Shown: positions 1-8,601 of the stretch, in pieces
How the letters are laid out: each line of letters begins with the position of its first letter
Position numbering within the stretch: position 1 is the first letter of the stretch
Assembly (NCBI GenBank): GCA_016699165.1
Contig: CP064963.1
Location: forward strand, 4,898,001-4,962,000
Direction of reading: 5' to 3'
From: Candidatus Melainabacteria bacterium
GTDB lineage: Bacteria > Cyanobacteriota > Vampirovibrionia > Obscuribacterales > Obscuribacteraceae
Length of the DNA stretch: 64,000 bases
Notes under the pieces: generated by a model
The model's database searches: none
The model's input: only the letters and a program-made list of their open reading frames with translations
What the model was told of the DNA's origin: nothing
Program-made: the position numbers and the translations under genes

Positions 1-235
1 AAGTGAGCTTTCACCTATTTAATAGTCACTTTTGATAAATGCACAAAAGGTGGCAGAGCTTCAAATCGCTCCTGCAGTCACTTTGCAGAATTACGCAGAA
101 TGCATTATGCAAAATGCGTAACGTACCGAGTGAGCAGCGACAATTAGAATTGCAGATTGGCAGCTCGAAGTTTTTTTCTGCCGTTACTAATTACGAATTA
201 GGTTTCTCATCCATGATGAAATATTTCTTGCGTGA
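1..235. other. Left-edge region without a supported gene
   Basis: The forward frame beginning at 39 gives a 75-residue ORF ending at 266, but its composition is unlike the neighbouring proteins and it has no ribosome binding site. The frame used by the next gene is closed by a TGA at 233-235. I see no RNA gene, repeat or clear promoter. The region may hold the lost or frame-shifted 5' part of the following gene. Confidence 0.3.
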
Positions 236-319
236 CATACGTTTGTATGGTACATTGATAACGTAACTAATAGCTATACGATTGGCGGACTTTACAAATG
301 GCATTCACAACAACCATTA

Positions 320-625
320 TTGGTTTATTTTGGCGTTTCTAAAAAAGGTTGGCAAAGCATGATTGAAGCATGGATGAAATGTAACATGGACAAGGGAATG
401 TTCCCTGGTGAAGTTGGAATCTTCTTTAAAGATTTGGCCGGCAACGACGTTTCGTTATTTTCTTCTGAAAAGTTTATCAACAAAGAAGAATCAGTTCTTT
501 TAGTATCCGTCCTTAGCAAGACGGAAAAATCTGCTCACGTTAGATTGCCTGTACAGTCGTTTAATGGCACCACTGATGTAGAAGTTTCCTCCGAGAATTT
601 GAAAGAGGTCATGCAAGTTGCCTGA
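320..625 (+). CDS. Hypothetical protein, 5' end unclear
   Basis: I do not recognise the family. The first start-like codon is a TTG at 320, and the first in-frame ATG lies near 359. The same frame stays open back to 236 with protein-like sequence (for example TNSYTIGGLYKW just before the TTG) but contains no ATG or GTG there. The real N-terminus is therefore longer, frame-shifted, or starts at an unusual codon. The C-terminal part is soluble, mixed charge, with no membrane segment. Its stop codon overlaps the ATG of the dCTP deaminase gene (TGATG at 623-627), which suggests translational coupling. That coupling is the best reason to think it is expressed. Confidence 0.45.
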   Translation: MVYFGVSKKGWQSMIEAWMKCNMDKGMFPGEVGIFFKDLAGNDVSLFSSEKFINKEESVLLVSVLSKTEKSAHVRLPVQSFNGTTDVEVSSENLKEVMQVA

Positions 626-1212
626 TGTTGCTGAGTAACACAAAAATTCGAGAAGCTCTTAAGGATGGCAGACTTTCGATCGTCCCGAATGAGCACTGTG
701 CTTTTGATACCACAGCTGTCAATCTTACATTAGGCCCTGTTATCCAAGTTCCGAAGAAAAAGTATCCCACTGCAATAACTCTTGGAGAGGGAAACTTGGT
801 TCAATTTTTGAACGACTCATCCGATAAGCATGAGATTACTCCAGCTCAACCTTTCAGATTGGAGCCTCAACAATTCTTGCTTGCAAGTACATTTGAAATT
901 GTCACCCTGGCTCGCGAATCTGAAAGAAAAGATCAGTGGGAAGGAAGACCTTTACTGGCAGCACGAGTTGAGGGCAAGAGTTCATATGCCAGGTTAGGTG
1001 TTCTTATTCACTTTACCGCTCCAACCATTCACAATGGATTTAGTGGTGTCATCGCTTTGGAAGTAATGAATTGCGGACCTTATCCGATCATGCTTGCGTT
1101 GCACAAACCAATCTGTCAACTTCTTGTGGAAGAAGTGGTAGGAATACCAGATCTTCATGAAAGCCAATTTCAAGGGCAACTAATTCCTACCGGCAACAAA
1201 GAAAAGATGTAG
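625..1212 (+). CDS. dcd: dCTP deaminase (dCTP deaminase/dUTPase fold)
   Basis: The 195-residue product matches the dCTP deaminase family, which converts dCTP to dUTP for thymidylate synthesis. Some members also release pyrophosphate to give dUMP directly. Visible motifs are EGKSSYARLG (about 116-125), the core phosphate-binding loop; a TA pair at 131-132; and GFSGVIALE (138-146), whose Glu146 aligns with the catalytic glutamate. The usual IDPGF is IHNGF here, a small departure. Length fits the family (about 170-200). The ATG overlaps the stop of the upstream ORF. Whether it is mono- or bifunctional cannot be decided by eye. Confidence 0.85.
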   Translation: MLLSNTKIREALKDGRLSIVPNEHCAFDTTAVNLTLGPVIQVPKKKYPTAITLGEGNLVQFLNDSSDKHEITPAQPFRLEPQQFLLASTFEIVTLARESERKDQWEGRPLLAARVEGKSSYARLGVLIHFTAPTIHNGFSGVIALEVMNCGPYPIMLALHKPICQLLVEEVVGIPDLHESQFQGQLIPTGNKEKM

Positions 1213-1228
1213 ATACAATTACCCTATC

Positions 1229-1966
1229 ATGTTCCAAAAACGTTCCATTTTAGATGATGTAAGCATCGCTTCTCCCTGCCCTGTTAAATTCGAGCAGATG
1301 ACCGGCGATGAAAAAATTCGATTTTGCGATCTCTGCCAGCTCAATGTTTATAACGTTTCTCAAATGACTCGTATTGAGGCAGAAGAGCTACTTAAAGATA
1401 AATCAGACCAAGTTTGTCTAAGGCTTTACAGGCGTAAAGACGGAACCCTCATTACTAAAGACTGTCCAGTCGGCAAGAGATTTTCTGACAGAATTAAATT
1501 TAGAATACGTTCTATCGCTGCAGTCATAGTTTCATTCATAAGTTCCGCAAGTGCGTTTGCGCAATCGGACTCAAAGCTATTGAAGGAAATTGGAAGAACT
1601 GAAGGTCCCACAGACATGAATTTATTCGAAGTGAGTAATGTCATAGATGGAAGACCATATCTCAAACGCGATAAAGATGGTACTCCGATAAAAACTATTT
1701 CCCGTCCTTACATTGACAAAGGACCGGATACCTCTGCTAAAGACGCTTTTGATGCAGCTATAAAATACGAAGCAGATAAAAATTACGAATCGGCATTGGC
1801 TTCCTATGAGTGCTCTATAGATGCGTTTCGAAACTCTAAAAATGGATACGACGCGGTTTTTGCCAAAATGGTGGCAAAGCGTTACGCGACTCTTTTGCGT
1901 TTAACCAAGAACAAAAAGAAAGCCAAAGCGATTGAACGCGAATTTTGTCGCGAAAAAAACAAATAA
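1229..1966 (+). CDS. Membrane-anchored protein with N-terminal five-cysteine domain
   Basis: The first about 85 residues form a compact cysteine domain: CPVKFEQM with Cys17, FCDLC with Cys33 and Cys36, Cys63 in VCLRLYRRKDGT, and Cys79 in KDCPVG. I know this pattern as a recurring, uncharacterised cytoplasmic domain at the N-terminus of membrane proteins in several phyla, and it could bind metal. A hydrophobic segment follows at about 92-110 (SIAAVIVSFISSASAFAQ), then a hydrophilic, probably extracytoplasmic region. The C-terminal 80 residues (FDAAIKYEADKNYESALASY) look like one or two TPR helices. The Cys domain would thus be inside and the TPR outside. Function unknown. Confidence 0.7.
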   Translation: MFQKRSILDDVSIASPCPVKFEQMTGDEKIRFCDLCQLNVYNVSQMTRIEAEELLKDKSDQVCLRLYRRKDGTLITKDCPVGKRFSDRIKFRIRSIAAVIVSFISSASAFAQSDSKLLKEIGRTEGPTDMNLFEVSNVIDGRPYLKRDKDGTPIKTISRPYIDKGPDTSAKDAFDAAIKYEADKNYESALASYECSIDAFRNSKNGYDAVFAKMVAKRYATLLRLTKNKKKAKAIEREFCREKNK

Positions 1967-1969
1967 TTA

Positions 1970-2093
1970 TGATATTACCCGCGGTGCGGGCAGACTAAAT
2001 ATAGAAATTATCTCAAAACTCGTGCAATCTATTTGGCTCAGGCAGGGCTGGATAAAGAATCTGCTCAAATGTCGAAGCGAGCGACTGCCCAGT
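1970..2093 (+). pseudogene. Possible remnant of a TPR-protein coding sequence
   Basis: Between two genes, a forward frame without a start codon reads YRNYLKTRAIYLAQAGLD and on to a stop at about 2091-2093. This resembles the final helix pair of a TPR-type protein such as its neighbours. No start codon or ribosome binding site is visible. It may be the decayed 3' end of a former gene or of a longer version of the upstream gene. Short and uncertain. Confidence 0.25.
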
Positions 2094-2128
2094 GACAAAT
2101 CGCCTCAATAGATATAAGTTAGTAAGAT

Positions 2129-3592
2129 ATGAACCAAGCTTGGACGAAGCTCAAACTGAATCGGTCCGTCCCCATTGCTATTTTGGTGGCGGTGGCGCTG
2201 TTCGTTGGTGCAACCCAGGGCAGAACGCTCTATAATGAGTTTTTCTACAATTATTTCAACCGTGAGTGCCTCTCGGACTCGGCTCCCTGCGGCAACCCTA
2301 GTAAATTTATATCGTGGTGGACAGCGAAAGCGTTCGAGAACGAGGCACCAAACGTTCAAGCCTATCGCAAAAACGCCAGATTTTATGCAAGCCCCGAAGT
2401 CGAAGCTCTCATGCGTCAGACATTCTGGAAAAACACAGATAAGGCGCTGCCAATAGACGTCATCGAGCCGCAAAGCTATTTTGCCGATTATTCCAAAGGT
2501 CCCAACTCTGTCGATGTGACAAGAGTTCTTGTCGATTTATCCAAGCTTGAAATGCCTCACCTTTATATTCGAATGCGATTTGAGCTCGAAGAAATTGCCG
2601 GTATGTACAAAGTCAAACATCTGATACTAAAAGATGGAGCCAAGGAGAAGATTCAGAAGTTTCTAGCAAGTATCGATCCCAATCCAGACACCAACTTGGT
2701 CAAACGCAATGTCCAAGCGACAAGACAGCTTCGCAGAGGACCAATCTGGGGGCACAGCGACTTTTCTAAGATTGCCGAAGAAGAGATTCAGAAAGCTCTC
2801 GCCATCAATCCCAATTTTGCATTGGCTCACATTGAGCTTGGACGCCTCGCATCATTTGCTGGAGAGGACAACAAAGCAGTCGAACACTTCCAAAAGGCAA
2901 TCGATTGCAATCCGTCTTTTGTGTTGGGTTATCTGGAACTTGGCGATACCTATTTGAAAATGCGTAATGAGGGTTTTGCACTGAGCGCTTTTACCAAAGC
3001 TACCCAAGCCGATCCGTTGTTCGCAATCGCTTTTGGAGAGCGGGCATATGTCGAAGACTTATTGCATAAGGATGAGATTGCACTGGCGGATTTGTCTCAT
3101 GCGATTCTGCTCGACCCATCGTATTCTGTTGCATACTACAACAGAGGTATCAATTATTATTTTTCAGGTCACAACAGAGCCGCATTGGATGATTTGAACA
3201 AGGCGATTTCGTTTTATGACGGCAACGCTTCATGGTTTAACTTGCGTGCACGAGTTAAATGCAGTTTGAAAGACCCGACTGGTGCGCTTCGTGACGCATA
3301 CAAAGCAATTGAAATGGAACCACGTAACGCAGATTTTTATTGCACTAGAAGTTGGGCGAATGCAGTTGCAAAAAGTCCTGATAGTGCTTTGCGCGATGCG
3401 AATAGAGCAATTTCTCTAGCACCAAAAAATGATTATGCGTATCGAACGCGCGCATTTGCGAAAATCGATTTGAAAGATTTGACAGGCGCTTTGGAAGATA
3501 TGAAGATTGCAGTGAAATTAGAGCCAGGCAATAAATTCAACATGATGGGTCTGAAGCATGTGCAGGCGATGCTGGCTAAGCAAAAGCTTTAG
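2129..3592 (+). CDS. Membrane-anchored TPR repeat protein
   Basis: The 487-residue protein starts with a short basic stretch and one hydrophobic helix (about 12-28, VPIAILVAVALFVGATQG), which reads as a signal anchor. A non-repeat region to about 200 follows. The rest is a series of about eight TPR units with the usual pattern, for example NPNFALAHIELGRLASFAGE and DPSYSVAYYNRGINYYFSGH. TPRs are protein-protein interaction scaffolds. No enzymatic motif is visible. It is probably displayed on the outer face of the inner membrane. The start is the first ATG of the frame; the ribosome binding site is weak. Confidence 0.8.
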   Translation: MNQAWTKLKLNRSVPIAILVAVALFVGATQGRTLYNEFFYNYFNRECLSDSAPCGNPSKFISWWTAKAFENEAPNVQAYRKNARFYASPEVEALMRQTFWKNTDKALPIDVIEPQSYFADYSKGPNSVDVTRVLVDLSKLEMPHLYIRMRFELEEIAGMYKVKHLILKDGAKEKIQKFLASIDPNPDTNLVKRNVQATRQLRRGPIWGHSDFSKIAEEEIQKALAINPNFALAHIELGRLASFAGEDNKAVEHFQKAIDCNPSFVLGYLELGDTYLKMRNEGFALSAFTKATQADPLFAIAFGERAYVEDLLHKDEIALADLSHAILLDPSYSVAYYNRGINYYFSGHNRAALDDLNKAISFYDGNASWFNLRARVKCSLKDPTGALRDAYKAIEMEPRNADFYCTRSWANAVAKSPDSALRDANRAISLAPKNDYAYRTRAFAKIDLKDLTGALEDMKIAVKLEPGNKFNMMGLKHVQAMLAKQKL

Positions 3593-3601
3593 GCGTTTCA
3601 G

Positions 3602-3901
3602 GTGAGACCCAGATATTTAATAACTATATCTGGACACATGCGATGCAAATCCAAAGGTCTCCTTCCGTTGAGTCGTGAGTTTGCATTAAGCAAGAAAGAC
3701 GTATTAGATCCGATTCATAAAGCGGATAGTGATTTAACACGCACAGAATCAATAAAGACAACTAAACAAAACCAAATTCACACAGAAGCACTTGCATCAA
3801 ACCCAGATCAGTTTCCATCTATAGCCAATCTTTCCATCCCCAACAAAGAGCAGATAGAATTGCGAATGAATCTGCAATGTTCTTTGGAGATAGAAAAATA
3901 A
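3602..3901 (+). CDS. Doubtful small ORF (99 residues)
   Basis: It starts with GTG 10 bases after the TPR gene stop. The composition is polar and low in hydrophobic residues after the first 15 positions, with many Lys, Thr and Asn, and there is no recognisable domain. It could be a real small gene read through from the TPR gene, or non-coding. It fills what would otherwise be a gap of more than 400 bases. Confidence 0.22.
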   Translation: MRPRYLITISGHMRCKSKGLLPLSREFALSKKDVLDPIHKADSDLTRTESIKTTKQNQIHTEALASNPDQFPSIANLSIPNKEQIELRMNLQCSLEIEK

Positions 3902-4018
3902 CAGTGAAAATTCGCTATTTGATATTAACTACAAAAACACAGCTAGAATACTAGTGAAAGAAGACAAAGAGATGTTAGTAAAAGGTCCAATCCCAGCTCG
4001 GTTTCTGGAGATTTCAAA

Positions 4019-4315
4019 ATGATGAAGTTAATGCACAAATCAAAACTCATCGGCACAATTCAAAATCCCATCCGCGAAGGCATGTCTATGGTTGGGGATT
4101 TAGAACTAACTGAAGCCGCTAATAGATATCTTGAAATGTTTGCATTTTTTACTGGCAAAAAAGACCCATATCAAGCGCCACCATTTTCAGAATCGGATAT
4201 TTGGGGCTGGACGATTGAATATGGTGATGGCAATATTCGTGAAGTTGTCGGCTGCCCTGCAGTTAGAAACAATGGCACTTACATCGAGTGGCGATGGGGC
4301 AAACCAGTCAACTGA
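4019..4315 (+). CDS. Hypothetical protein (98 residues)
   Basis: A GGAG sequence lies about 9 bases before the ATG, which supports translation. The product is soluble, with an aromatic-rich C-terminal half (DIWGWTIEYGDG, YIEWRWGKPVN) typical of a small beta domain. I do not recognise the family. It ends 8 bases before the 3' end of the converging neighbour. Confidence 0.5.
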   Translation: MMKLMHKSKLIGTIQNPIREGMSMVGDLELTEAANRYLEMFAFFTGKKDPYQAPPFSESDIWGWTIEYGDGNIREVVGCPAVRNNGTYIEWRWGKPVN

Positions 4316-4323
4316 ACTAACCA

Positions 4324-5331
4324 CTATTCCGCCTGAGCTGCCAACTTCTTTTTGTGGATTTCAATATTGTACCGCCACCATATGAAGTGCGGGATTTTGC
4401 CTTCCTTAATTTCCTGCACGGCTATTTGCTTATGAATATCAGGTCCATACTTTCGTTCTACAAAATCAAGAACAATTTCACGCTCACCCTGTCTCAAAGC
4501 CTCTTGCACTAGAGCAATCGACAATCTATCAGGGAAGTAGTCTGCGATATCATTGCGAAAAAATTCGAGCGCTTTTTCTTTGTGACCTTCGTGAAAATCT
4601 ATGAGTGCGAATAGAGCTGCTCCTTGCCTATTCCAATAGTACGGGTGTTCTCGGTGCAGCAACAAATCGGCGAGATTTTTACAAAGCTCCATATCCCGCA
4701 GATACCATGCGCATTCTGCAATTTGCGGAACATCCGGTGGCATTCCGGAGTCTAGATGAGTCATTATATGTGGTGCAGTCCAAACGACTTTTTGCGCAAA
4801 GGATTTTTTATTTTCATTATTTTCTTCACTAAGGCACCACTTATCAAAGAAGTGTTCCATCAAAATCTTGGGTAAGAACCAGACATCAGGCAACTTTTCG
4901 ATACCTTTCTTTAACAGTCTTTCGCCCTCTTTGGTATCATGCACCAGAAAAAAATTGCCGGCCATGGCAGGAATGAAATTACTGTCAGGATTGTTTTCCA
5001 AAAATTCTATCCAGATGGGCTTTGCTTTATCGAAATCTTCCTTGTTGCAATAACGTCCAGCATCTGAGGCATAAAGCAAAGCCTGTTCTTCTAAATATTC
5101 ATTTTGGATAAACCACAAAGAGAATTCAAGAAATTTCGATTGAAGCTCCGAATATCTTTCAAGTCGATCTATATGCTGCCATGTCCTATGAAGCACCTCA
5201 TACAGGCGCTTCATATCAGGAGACTCGTCGTTGAATAATAACTTTGCCTGCTCCAAACGCTCAAGGAGCATTTCGACAAACTCATCATCGCTTTCCATGA
5301 CCTGAATTTTGTTAGATTCATCTTGCGACAT
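4324..5331 (-). CDS. Helical-repeat (TPR-like) hypothetical protein
   Basis: The 335-residue soluble protein has no signal peptide. It is almost entirely alpha-helical with degenerate TPR/SEL-like pairs, for example FDKAKPIWIEFLENNPDSNF and DFHEGHKEKALEFFRND. The N-terminal 40 residues are acidic. No catalytic motif is seen. Repeat proteins of this type usually act as adaptors, but nothing here names a partner. It is transcribed convergently with the preceding small gene. Confidence 0.65.
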   Translation of the reverse strand: MSQDESNKIQVMESDDEFVEMLLERLEQAKLLFNDESPDMKRLYEVLHRTWQHIDRLERYSELQSKFLEFSLWFIQNEYLEEQALLYASDAGRYCNKEDFDKAKPIWIEFLENNPDSNFIPAMAGNFFLVHDTKEGERLLKKGIEKLPDVWFLPKILMEHFFDKWCLSEENNENKKSFAQKVVWTAPHIMTHLDSGMPPDVPQIAECAWYLRDMELCKNLADLLLHREHPYYWNRQGAALFALIDFHEGHKEKALEFFRNDIADYFPDRLSIALVQEALRQGEREIVLDFVERKYGPDIHKQIAVQEIKEGKIPHFIWWRYNIEIHKKKLAAQAE

Positions 5332-5506
5332 GGCAAAACCCCAAGGGTTATTATATGCGACTGGAGTCGGTATTTGGTATATAAGCGATTGGAGTAGAAT
5401 ATTATGAGCGAGAAGGACTTATTAAACGAAATGTCCCCAAAAGCGATAAATTTAACCTAACCAAATGAGCGCCCAGTAACCAGCAAGTAAATTACTTACT
5501 GAAAAC

Positions 5507-6001
5507 ATGCAAATCGAAGTTCATATTCCAAAAATCATTACAGTGGTGGATTCACACAATGTAGAGGTCACTTTTGATACTCTTGCTGGCCGCAGAGTCT
5601 GCAACTATAAAGCCAGCAAGATTGAGCCGGGACAAAGCGCAATTTCGGATTGCAGTGACGCTGAGTATTGGAATTTAACGAACCCTATTGATGAGTTGAG
5701 AGAATTCGATAAAAGTATTGGCGCTGTTTTTTATTTGAACAGTTTTGACCCCATACATGCTCCTGTCAAAATTCAATCAATCCAAATCATTGAAGAGAGT
5801 GACGTATCACCTCATTTTGAAATATTGTTTGCACCACCGAATATGAGTGTTATTTGTTCAATGGATGACGAAGGAAATTTGTCAGTACACTCAAAGCAGT
5901 CCTTGCCTGAATTCTATTGTAATGCTGATGCAATGAGGGCATTAAAGAATGTGTTGTTAAAATTTCGTACCGCGTATTTAAATTGCAGTAAAAGAATTTG
6001 A
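5507..6001 (+). CDS. Hypothetical protein (164 residues)
   Basis: A soluble, beta-rich protein with no signal peptide or membrane segment. The first half resembles a small regulatory or binding beta-domain (VEVTFDTLAGRRVCNYKA), followed by an acidic middle and a C-terminal helix. I do not recognise a family. It faces the next gene convergently across a 45-base gap. No good ribosome binding site is visible before the ATG, so the start is provisional. Confidence 0.55.
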   Translation: MQIEVHIPKIITVVDSHNVEVTFDTLAGRRVCNYKASKIEPGQSAISDCSDAEYWNLTNPIDELREFDKSIGAVFYLNSFDPIHAPVKIQSIQIIEESDVSPHFEILFAPPNMSVICSMDDEGNLSVHSKQSLPEFYCNADAMRALKNVLLKFRTAYLNCSKRI

Positions 6002-6045
6002 TATTCATCAAAAAGCTTGGTTTGAGACGAATCGATTAAATATGC

Positions 6046-6777
6046 TCACAGTCTCTTCGCCAGATAAGCTAGCATGTGCGCCTGTGTTCGAAATCCTGAA
6101 GGTACAGCTGATGGATCGGCAAAATAGTTCAGTTTTTCCAAATATTCATCATGTATTTCTGAATGCCTGGATAAAAATTTTTCTGCGACTTCCTTTGCTC
6201 GCTCGACACCGAAGTAATACATAATCATTTGTAATTGAGCGTTAGGGTCAACATCGATGACGTATTCTAAGTCAAATCTTTCGGTCAATTGCTTGGCGTT
6301 TTCAAAATTTTCAAAATATGGAAAAGCAATTTTTTGAATTCGATTATAGGCTGACCCAATGTCTTTGGGTCTTCGTTCGGGTTTAGACAAATCCCAGGTG
6401 AGCCAAGAGTGAGGCTTCACCAGATTTCCGAGCTGTCCGCCGCCGAGACCTTCGTTAGCCCAGTACCAATTCAGCCCCTTGCAGTGGTCGGCAATTATTT
6501 TTGAACGCACCAATGCATACACATTGAGTTCGACAAATTTACCTCTTTCATTATTTTTATAATTCGTTCCAAACGAGACTTCAAAAGTAAATTCATTACA
6601 TTTTTTGATGCACACCCTGTCAGCTTTTCTGTACTTATCGAAACCATGCGCTTCAAGCAAATGAGCCAGAAGCTCGCACGAATGTTTCGTTATTTTTCCA
6701 GGCGTATCGTCGGTCATCAAAGCGACTTGCTCGCTCAGATAAATGAATCTAGGATCTTTGATGCTTTCAATGATCAT
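6046..6777 (-). CDS. Hypothetical protein, translationally coupled to its upstream gene
   Basis: The ATG at 6777 overlaps the stop of the upstream gene as ATGA; the GTG nine bases earlier is less likely. The 243-residue soluble protein starts with a helix (about residues 20-45), then a beta-rich core with KKCNEFTFEVSFGTNYKN, in an order reminiscent of the DUF4304 type of domain. I cannot confirm that by eye. The C-terminal 70 residues are helical. The tight coupling suggests the two products act together, possibly as a two-component immunity-like or accessory unit. Confidence 0.55.
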   Translation of the reverse strand: MIIESIKDPRFIYLSEQVALMTDDTPGKITKHSCELLAHLLEAHGFDKYRKADRVCIKKCNEFTFEVSFGTNYKNNERGKFVELNVYALVRSKIIADHCKGLNWYWANEGLGGGQLGNLVKPHSWLTWDLSKPERRPKDIGSAYNRIQKIAFPYFENFENAKQLTERFDLEYVIDVDPNAQLQMIMYYFGVERAKEVAEKFLSRHSEIHDEYLEKLNYFADPSAVPSGFRTQAHMLAYLAKRL

Positions 6778-7562
6778 ACAAACCACGCATGCTCCGTTTT
6801 CTCATCGCACCAGAAGCCTTCAAACATTTCTTCAATCAGACCTTTTTTGCTCGCGTCCAAGTTTGTGCAGACGAGTGAGAAGACGCTGTCCCAATCTACG
6901 ATAATTAGTAATTGATAGTCGGTTGTGAAAACTTTCTGCGGCAAGAATTTCAATGCTGATCTTTCGCTCACCCATGGCTTGTTTCTGCTAATTTCACTCA
7001 ACGAAATCAGCTCGCAATTAAAATCGTGTTCGTCACCGAAACAGGCTTCTGTAATATCAAATTGCAGTAATAAATCGAGTATCTTGTTTTCAAACGAAGC
7101 CGGAAACGATCCTTGGGTAGGAAGAAAAAACTCTTGCTTTGCGCAATAATTTTTTAGCCGTTCTGGGTTTTGCGACTTATCATTAGCCTTTTCGTTTAAT
7201 GCAAGGCTTAAGGTGAGCAGGGCGCGATTCATATCTTTGATATCAGAGATGTCGCATGCGTTTCCGATTTCTGACCAGGTCAATTGTTTTGCAGAACTTT
7301 TCTCCAACATGCGAAATGTTTTGTAGTCAATTGAAAGTGATTCCGTCCCTAATTTTTTTATTGAAATAAAAGGGTGAAGTGCGACATAAACAGAATCGTA
7401 GACGCCCTTGAAGTGTTCGAGGATTGAAGTGTCGTAACTTGGATATTTGGTTCTAAAGTCATAGAACTCTTCGCCGACATCTTCCATGATGCCGGCAGGT
7501 GACCTGCGGCTAATTGTTCTGGACAGTCTAAATTTTTCGGGTATTTCAGGTAGGTGCGACAT
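6774..7562 (-). CDS. DUF2711-like hypothetical protein
   Basis: The 262-residue soluble protein shows a set of motifs that I associate with the uncharacterised DUF2711 family of Firmicutes and others: LTWSEIGNACDISD, FLPTQGSF, IIVDWDSVFSLVC and, at the very end, FEGFWCDEKTEHAW. The family has no established function. The order and spacing of the motifs fit, so the assignment is plausible but from memory. It overlaps the downstream gene by 4 bases and is probably the first gene of a two-gene operon. Confidence 0.55.
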   Translation of the reverse strand: MSHLPEIPEKFRLSRTISRRSPAGIMEDVGEEFYDFRTKYPSYDTSILEHFKGVYDSVYVALHPFISIKKLGTESLSIDYKTFRMLEKSSAKQLTWSEIGNACDISDIKDMNRALLTLSLALNEKANDKSQNPERLKNYCAKQEFFLPTQGSFPASFENKILDLLLQFDITEACFGDEHDFNCELISLSEISRNKPWVSERSALKFLPQKVFTTDYQLLIIVDWDSVFSLVCTNLDASKKGLIEEMFEGFWCDEKTEHAWFV

Positions 7563-7583
7563 AACGGAAATTATATGATTTTT

Positions 7584-7781
7584 TTAGCTAGCGCGTGTTC
7601 TGCTGATTGTCTTAACTTTGCTAGCCGTCGAACGCGTGGATACAGTTTTTTTTGCCTTACGAATTTTTTGCTTTTTCGAAACTGGCTCTAGAGACATGCC
7701 TGCGGCAATGTCCAAACAACCCGCCTCCGCTTTAGTTCGAATCTGATACCACTTGTCTGACAATTTTAGTTTCATTTTCAT
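7584..7781 (-). CDS. Small basic protein, third gene of the RHH-GNAT triad
   Basis: The 65-residue protein begins with a short conserved-looking segment, LSDKWYQIRTKAEAGC, followed by a Lys/Arg/Ser/Thr-rich, probably disordered tail. Its ATG overlaps the stop of the GNAT gene (ATGA), so it is the coupled third member of the set. I recall small ORFs with a similar LS-x-KWY-x-x-R-A motif after RHH-GNAT pairs in cyanobacterial genomes; this is recollection, not a search result. Its role is unknown. It may be a helper or targeting peptide for the GNAT protein. Confidence 0.6.
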   Translation of the reverse strand: MKMKLKLSDKWYQIRTKAEAGCLDIAAGMSLEPVSKKQKIRKAKKTVSTRSTASKVKTISRTRAS

Positions 7782-8377
7782 TTTCCCGTCAAAAATATTT
7801 TTGCTGCTTTTGTGGTCATTTCAAAATATTTGAGCCTATTTTCGTGTTCTTCGTCCACTCCTAAATCTTTCATTCCACAGGATTTGTAGAATCCTTCCGA
7901 TTGCTCCAAAGCGTGAAGACTGATTCGACCTTCACAACCTTCATCGTGGCTCGCCTGTATTGCTGTTGCAACTAGAACACTACCCACAAGGGAATACTCT
8001 GGAGCATCGGTGAGCAAGCGGAGATTCCATGGAGCTGATGCCAAATAAACACCGTAAACAATTTGCTTTTTTTTATCGATACGGCTTGTTCTCAGCAGTG
8101 TGCTTAGCAATAGCATTCCTTGCATCTTATTAGCGCATTCTACGCCGTAAAATCTGTAAGCTGCTAGTCGACCATATTTTTTGTGTTTTGCTTCCCAATC
8201 CCATCCACCATGTTCGGGCCATTTTTCTTTTGGAATCGCTTCCAAATATTTTTGAAGTGCTCTCGACCAATGCATTTGAGCAATTTGTGCTTCTCTTATG
8301 CTGACGCCGGAAACCAAGGTTGCTGTTACTAGTCTATTTGCCCTAAGGTTGAGTATTTTTACGGCAGAGCGACTCAT
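7778..8377 (-). CDS. GNAT-fold acetyltransferase, candidate toxin
   Basis: The 199-residue protein has the C-terminal half of a GNAT fold: VGSVLVATAIQASHDEGCEG (central helix and beta strand region) followed by RISLHALEQSEGFYKSCGM, the typical final motif with the F-Y-x-x-x-G core and a tyrosine suited to act as general acid. The acetyl-CoA loop (usually RGxGxG/A) is weak, reading PEYSLVGSVL. It is sandwiched by 4-base ATGA overlaps between an RHH gene and a small basic gene. RHH-GNAT pairs of the TacAT/AtaRT type are toxin-antitoxin modules in which the GNAT acetylates charged tRNA. That function is inferred from arrangement and fold. Confidence 0.65.
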   Translation of the reverse strand: MSRSAVKILNLRANRLVTATLVSGVSIREAQIAQMHWSRALQKYLEAIPKEKWPEHGGWDWEAKHKKYGRLAAYRFYGVECANKMQGMLLLSTLLRTSRIDKKKQIVYGVYLASAPWNLRLLTDAPEYSLVGSVLVATAIQASHDEGCEGRISLHALEQSEGFYKSCGMKDLGVDEEHENRLKYFEMTTKAAKIFLTGK

Positions 8378-8580
8378 AGAACTAATACTTCTTTCTTGCT
8401 TTTCTTACTCTCGAAAATCAGCTTTTCGCCTTCAGCCATTCTAACGTCAACTAGCTGATACAGACGAAGTGCTTGCCTCATTACTGCCACTTTGCTGAGG
8501 TCTTTTTTTTCGGCAAGAGATTCTAAAGCGTCCCACTCGGCTTCGCTGAGTTGCACCATTACAGTTCTTTTCTCGGCCAT
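8374..8580 (-). CDS. Ribbon-helix-helix protein, candidate antitoxin and autoregulator
   Basis: I take the internal ATG at 8580 as start (product beginning MAEKRTVMVQLSEAEWDAL) because the typical RHH strand begins there. The frame is open to 8649, but the extra 23 residues overlap the operator-like repeats. The 68-residue protein has the RHH strand (RTVMVQLS), the two helices (EAEWDALESLAEKKDLSKV and AVMRQALRLYQLV) and a charged tail, KSKKEVLVL, that could contact a partner. The stop overlaps the GNAT start by 4 bases. It most likely binds the TACTAGTA repeats just upstream and represses the operon. Confidence 0.7.
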   Translation of the reverse strand: MAEKRTVMVQLSEAEWDALESLAEKKDLSKVAVMRQALRLYQLVDVRMAEGEKLIFESKKSKKEVLVL

Positions 8581-8601
8581 GCTTGATTTTTCGCTCCAAA
8601 A

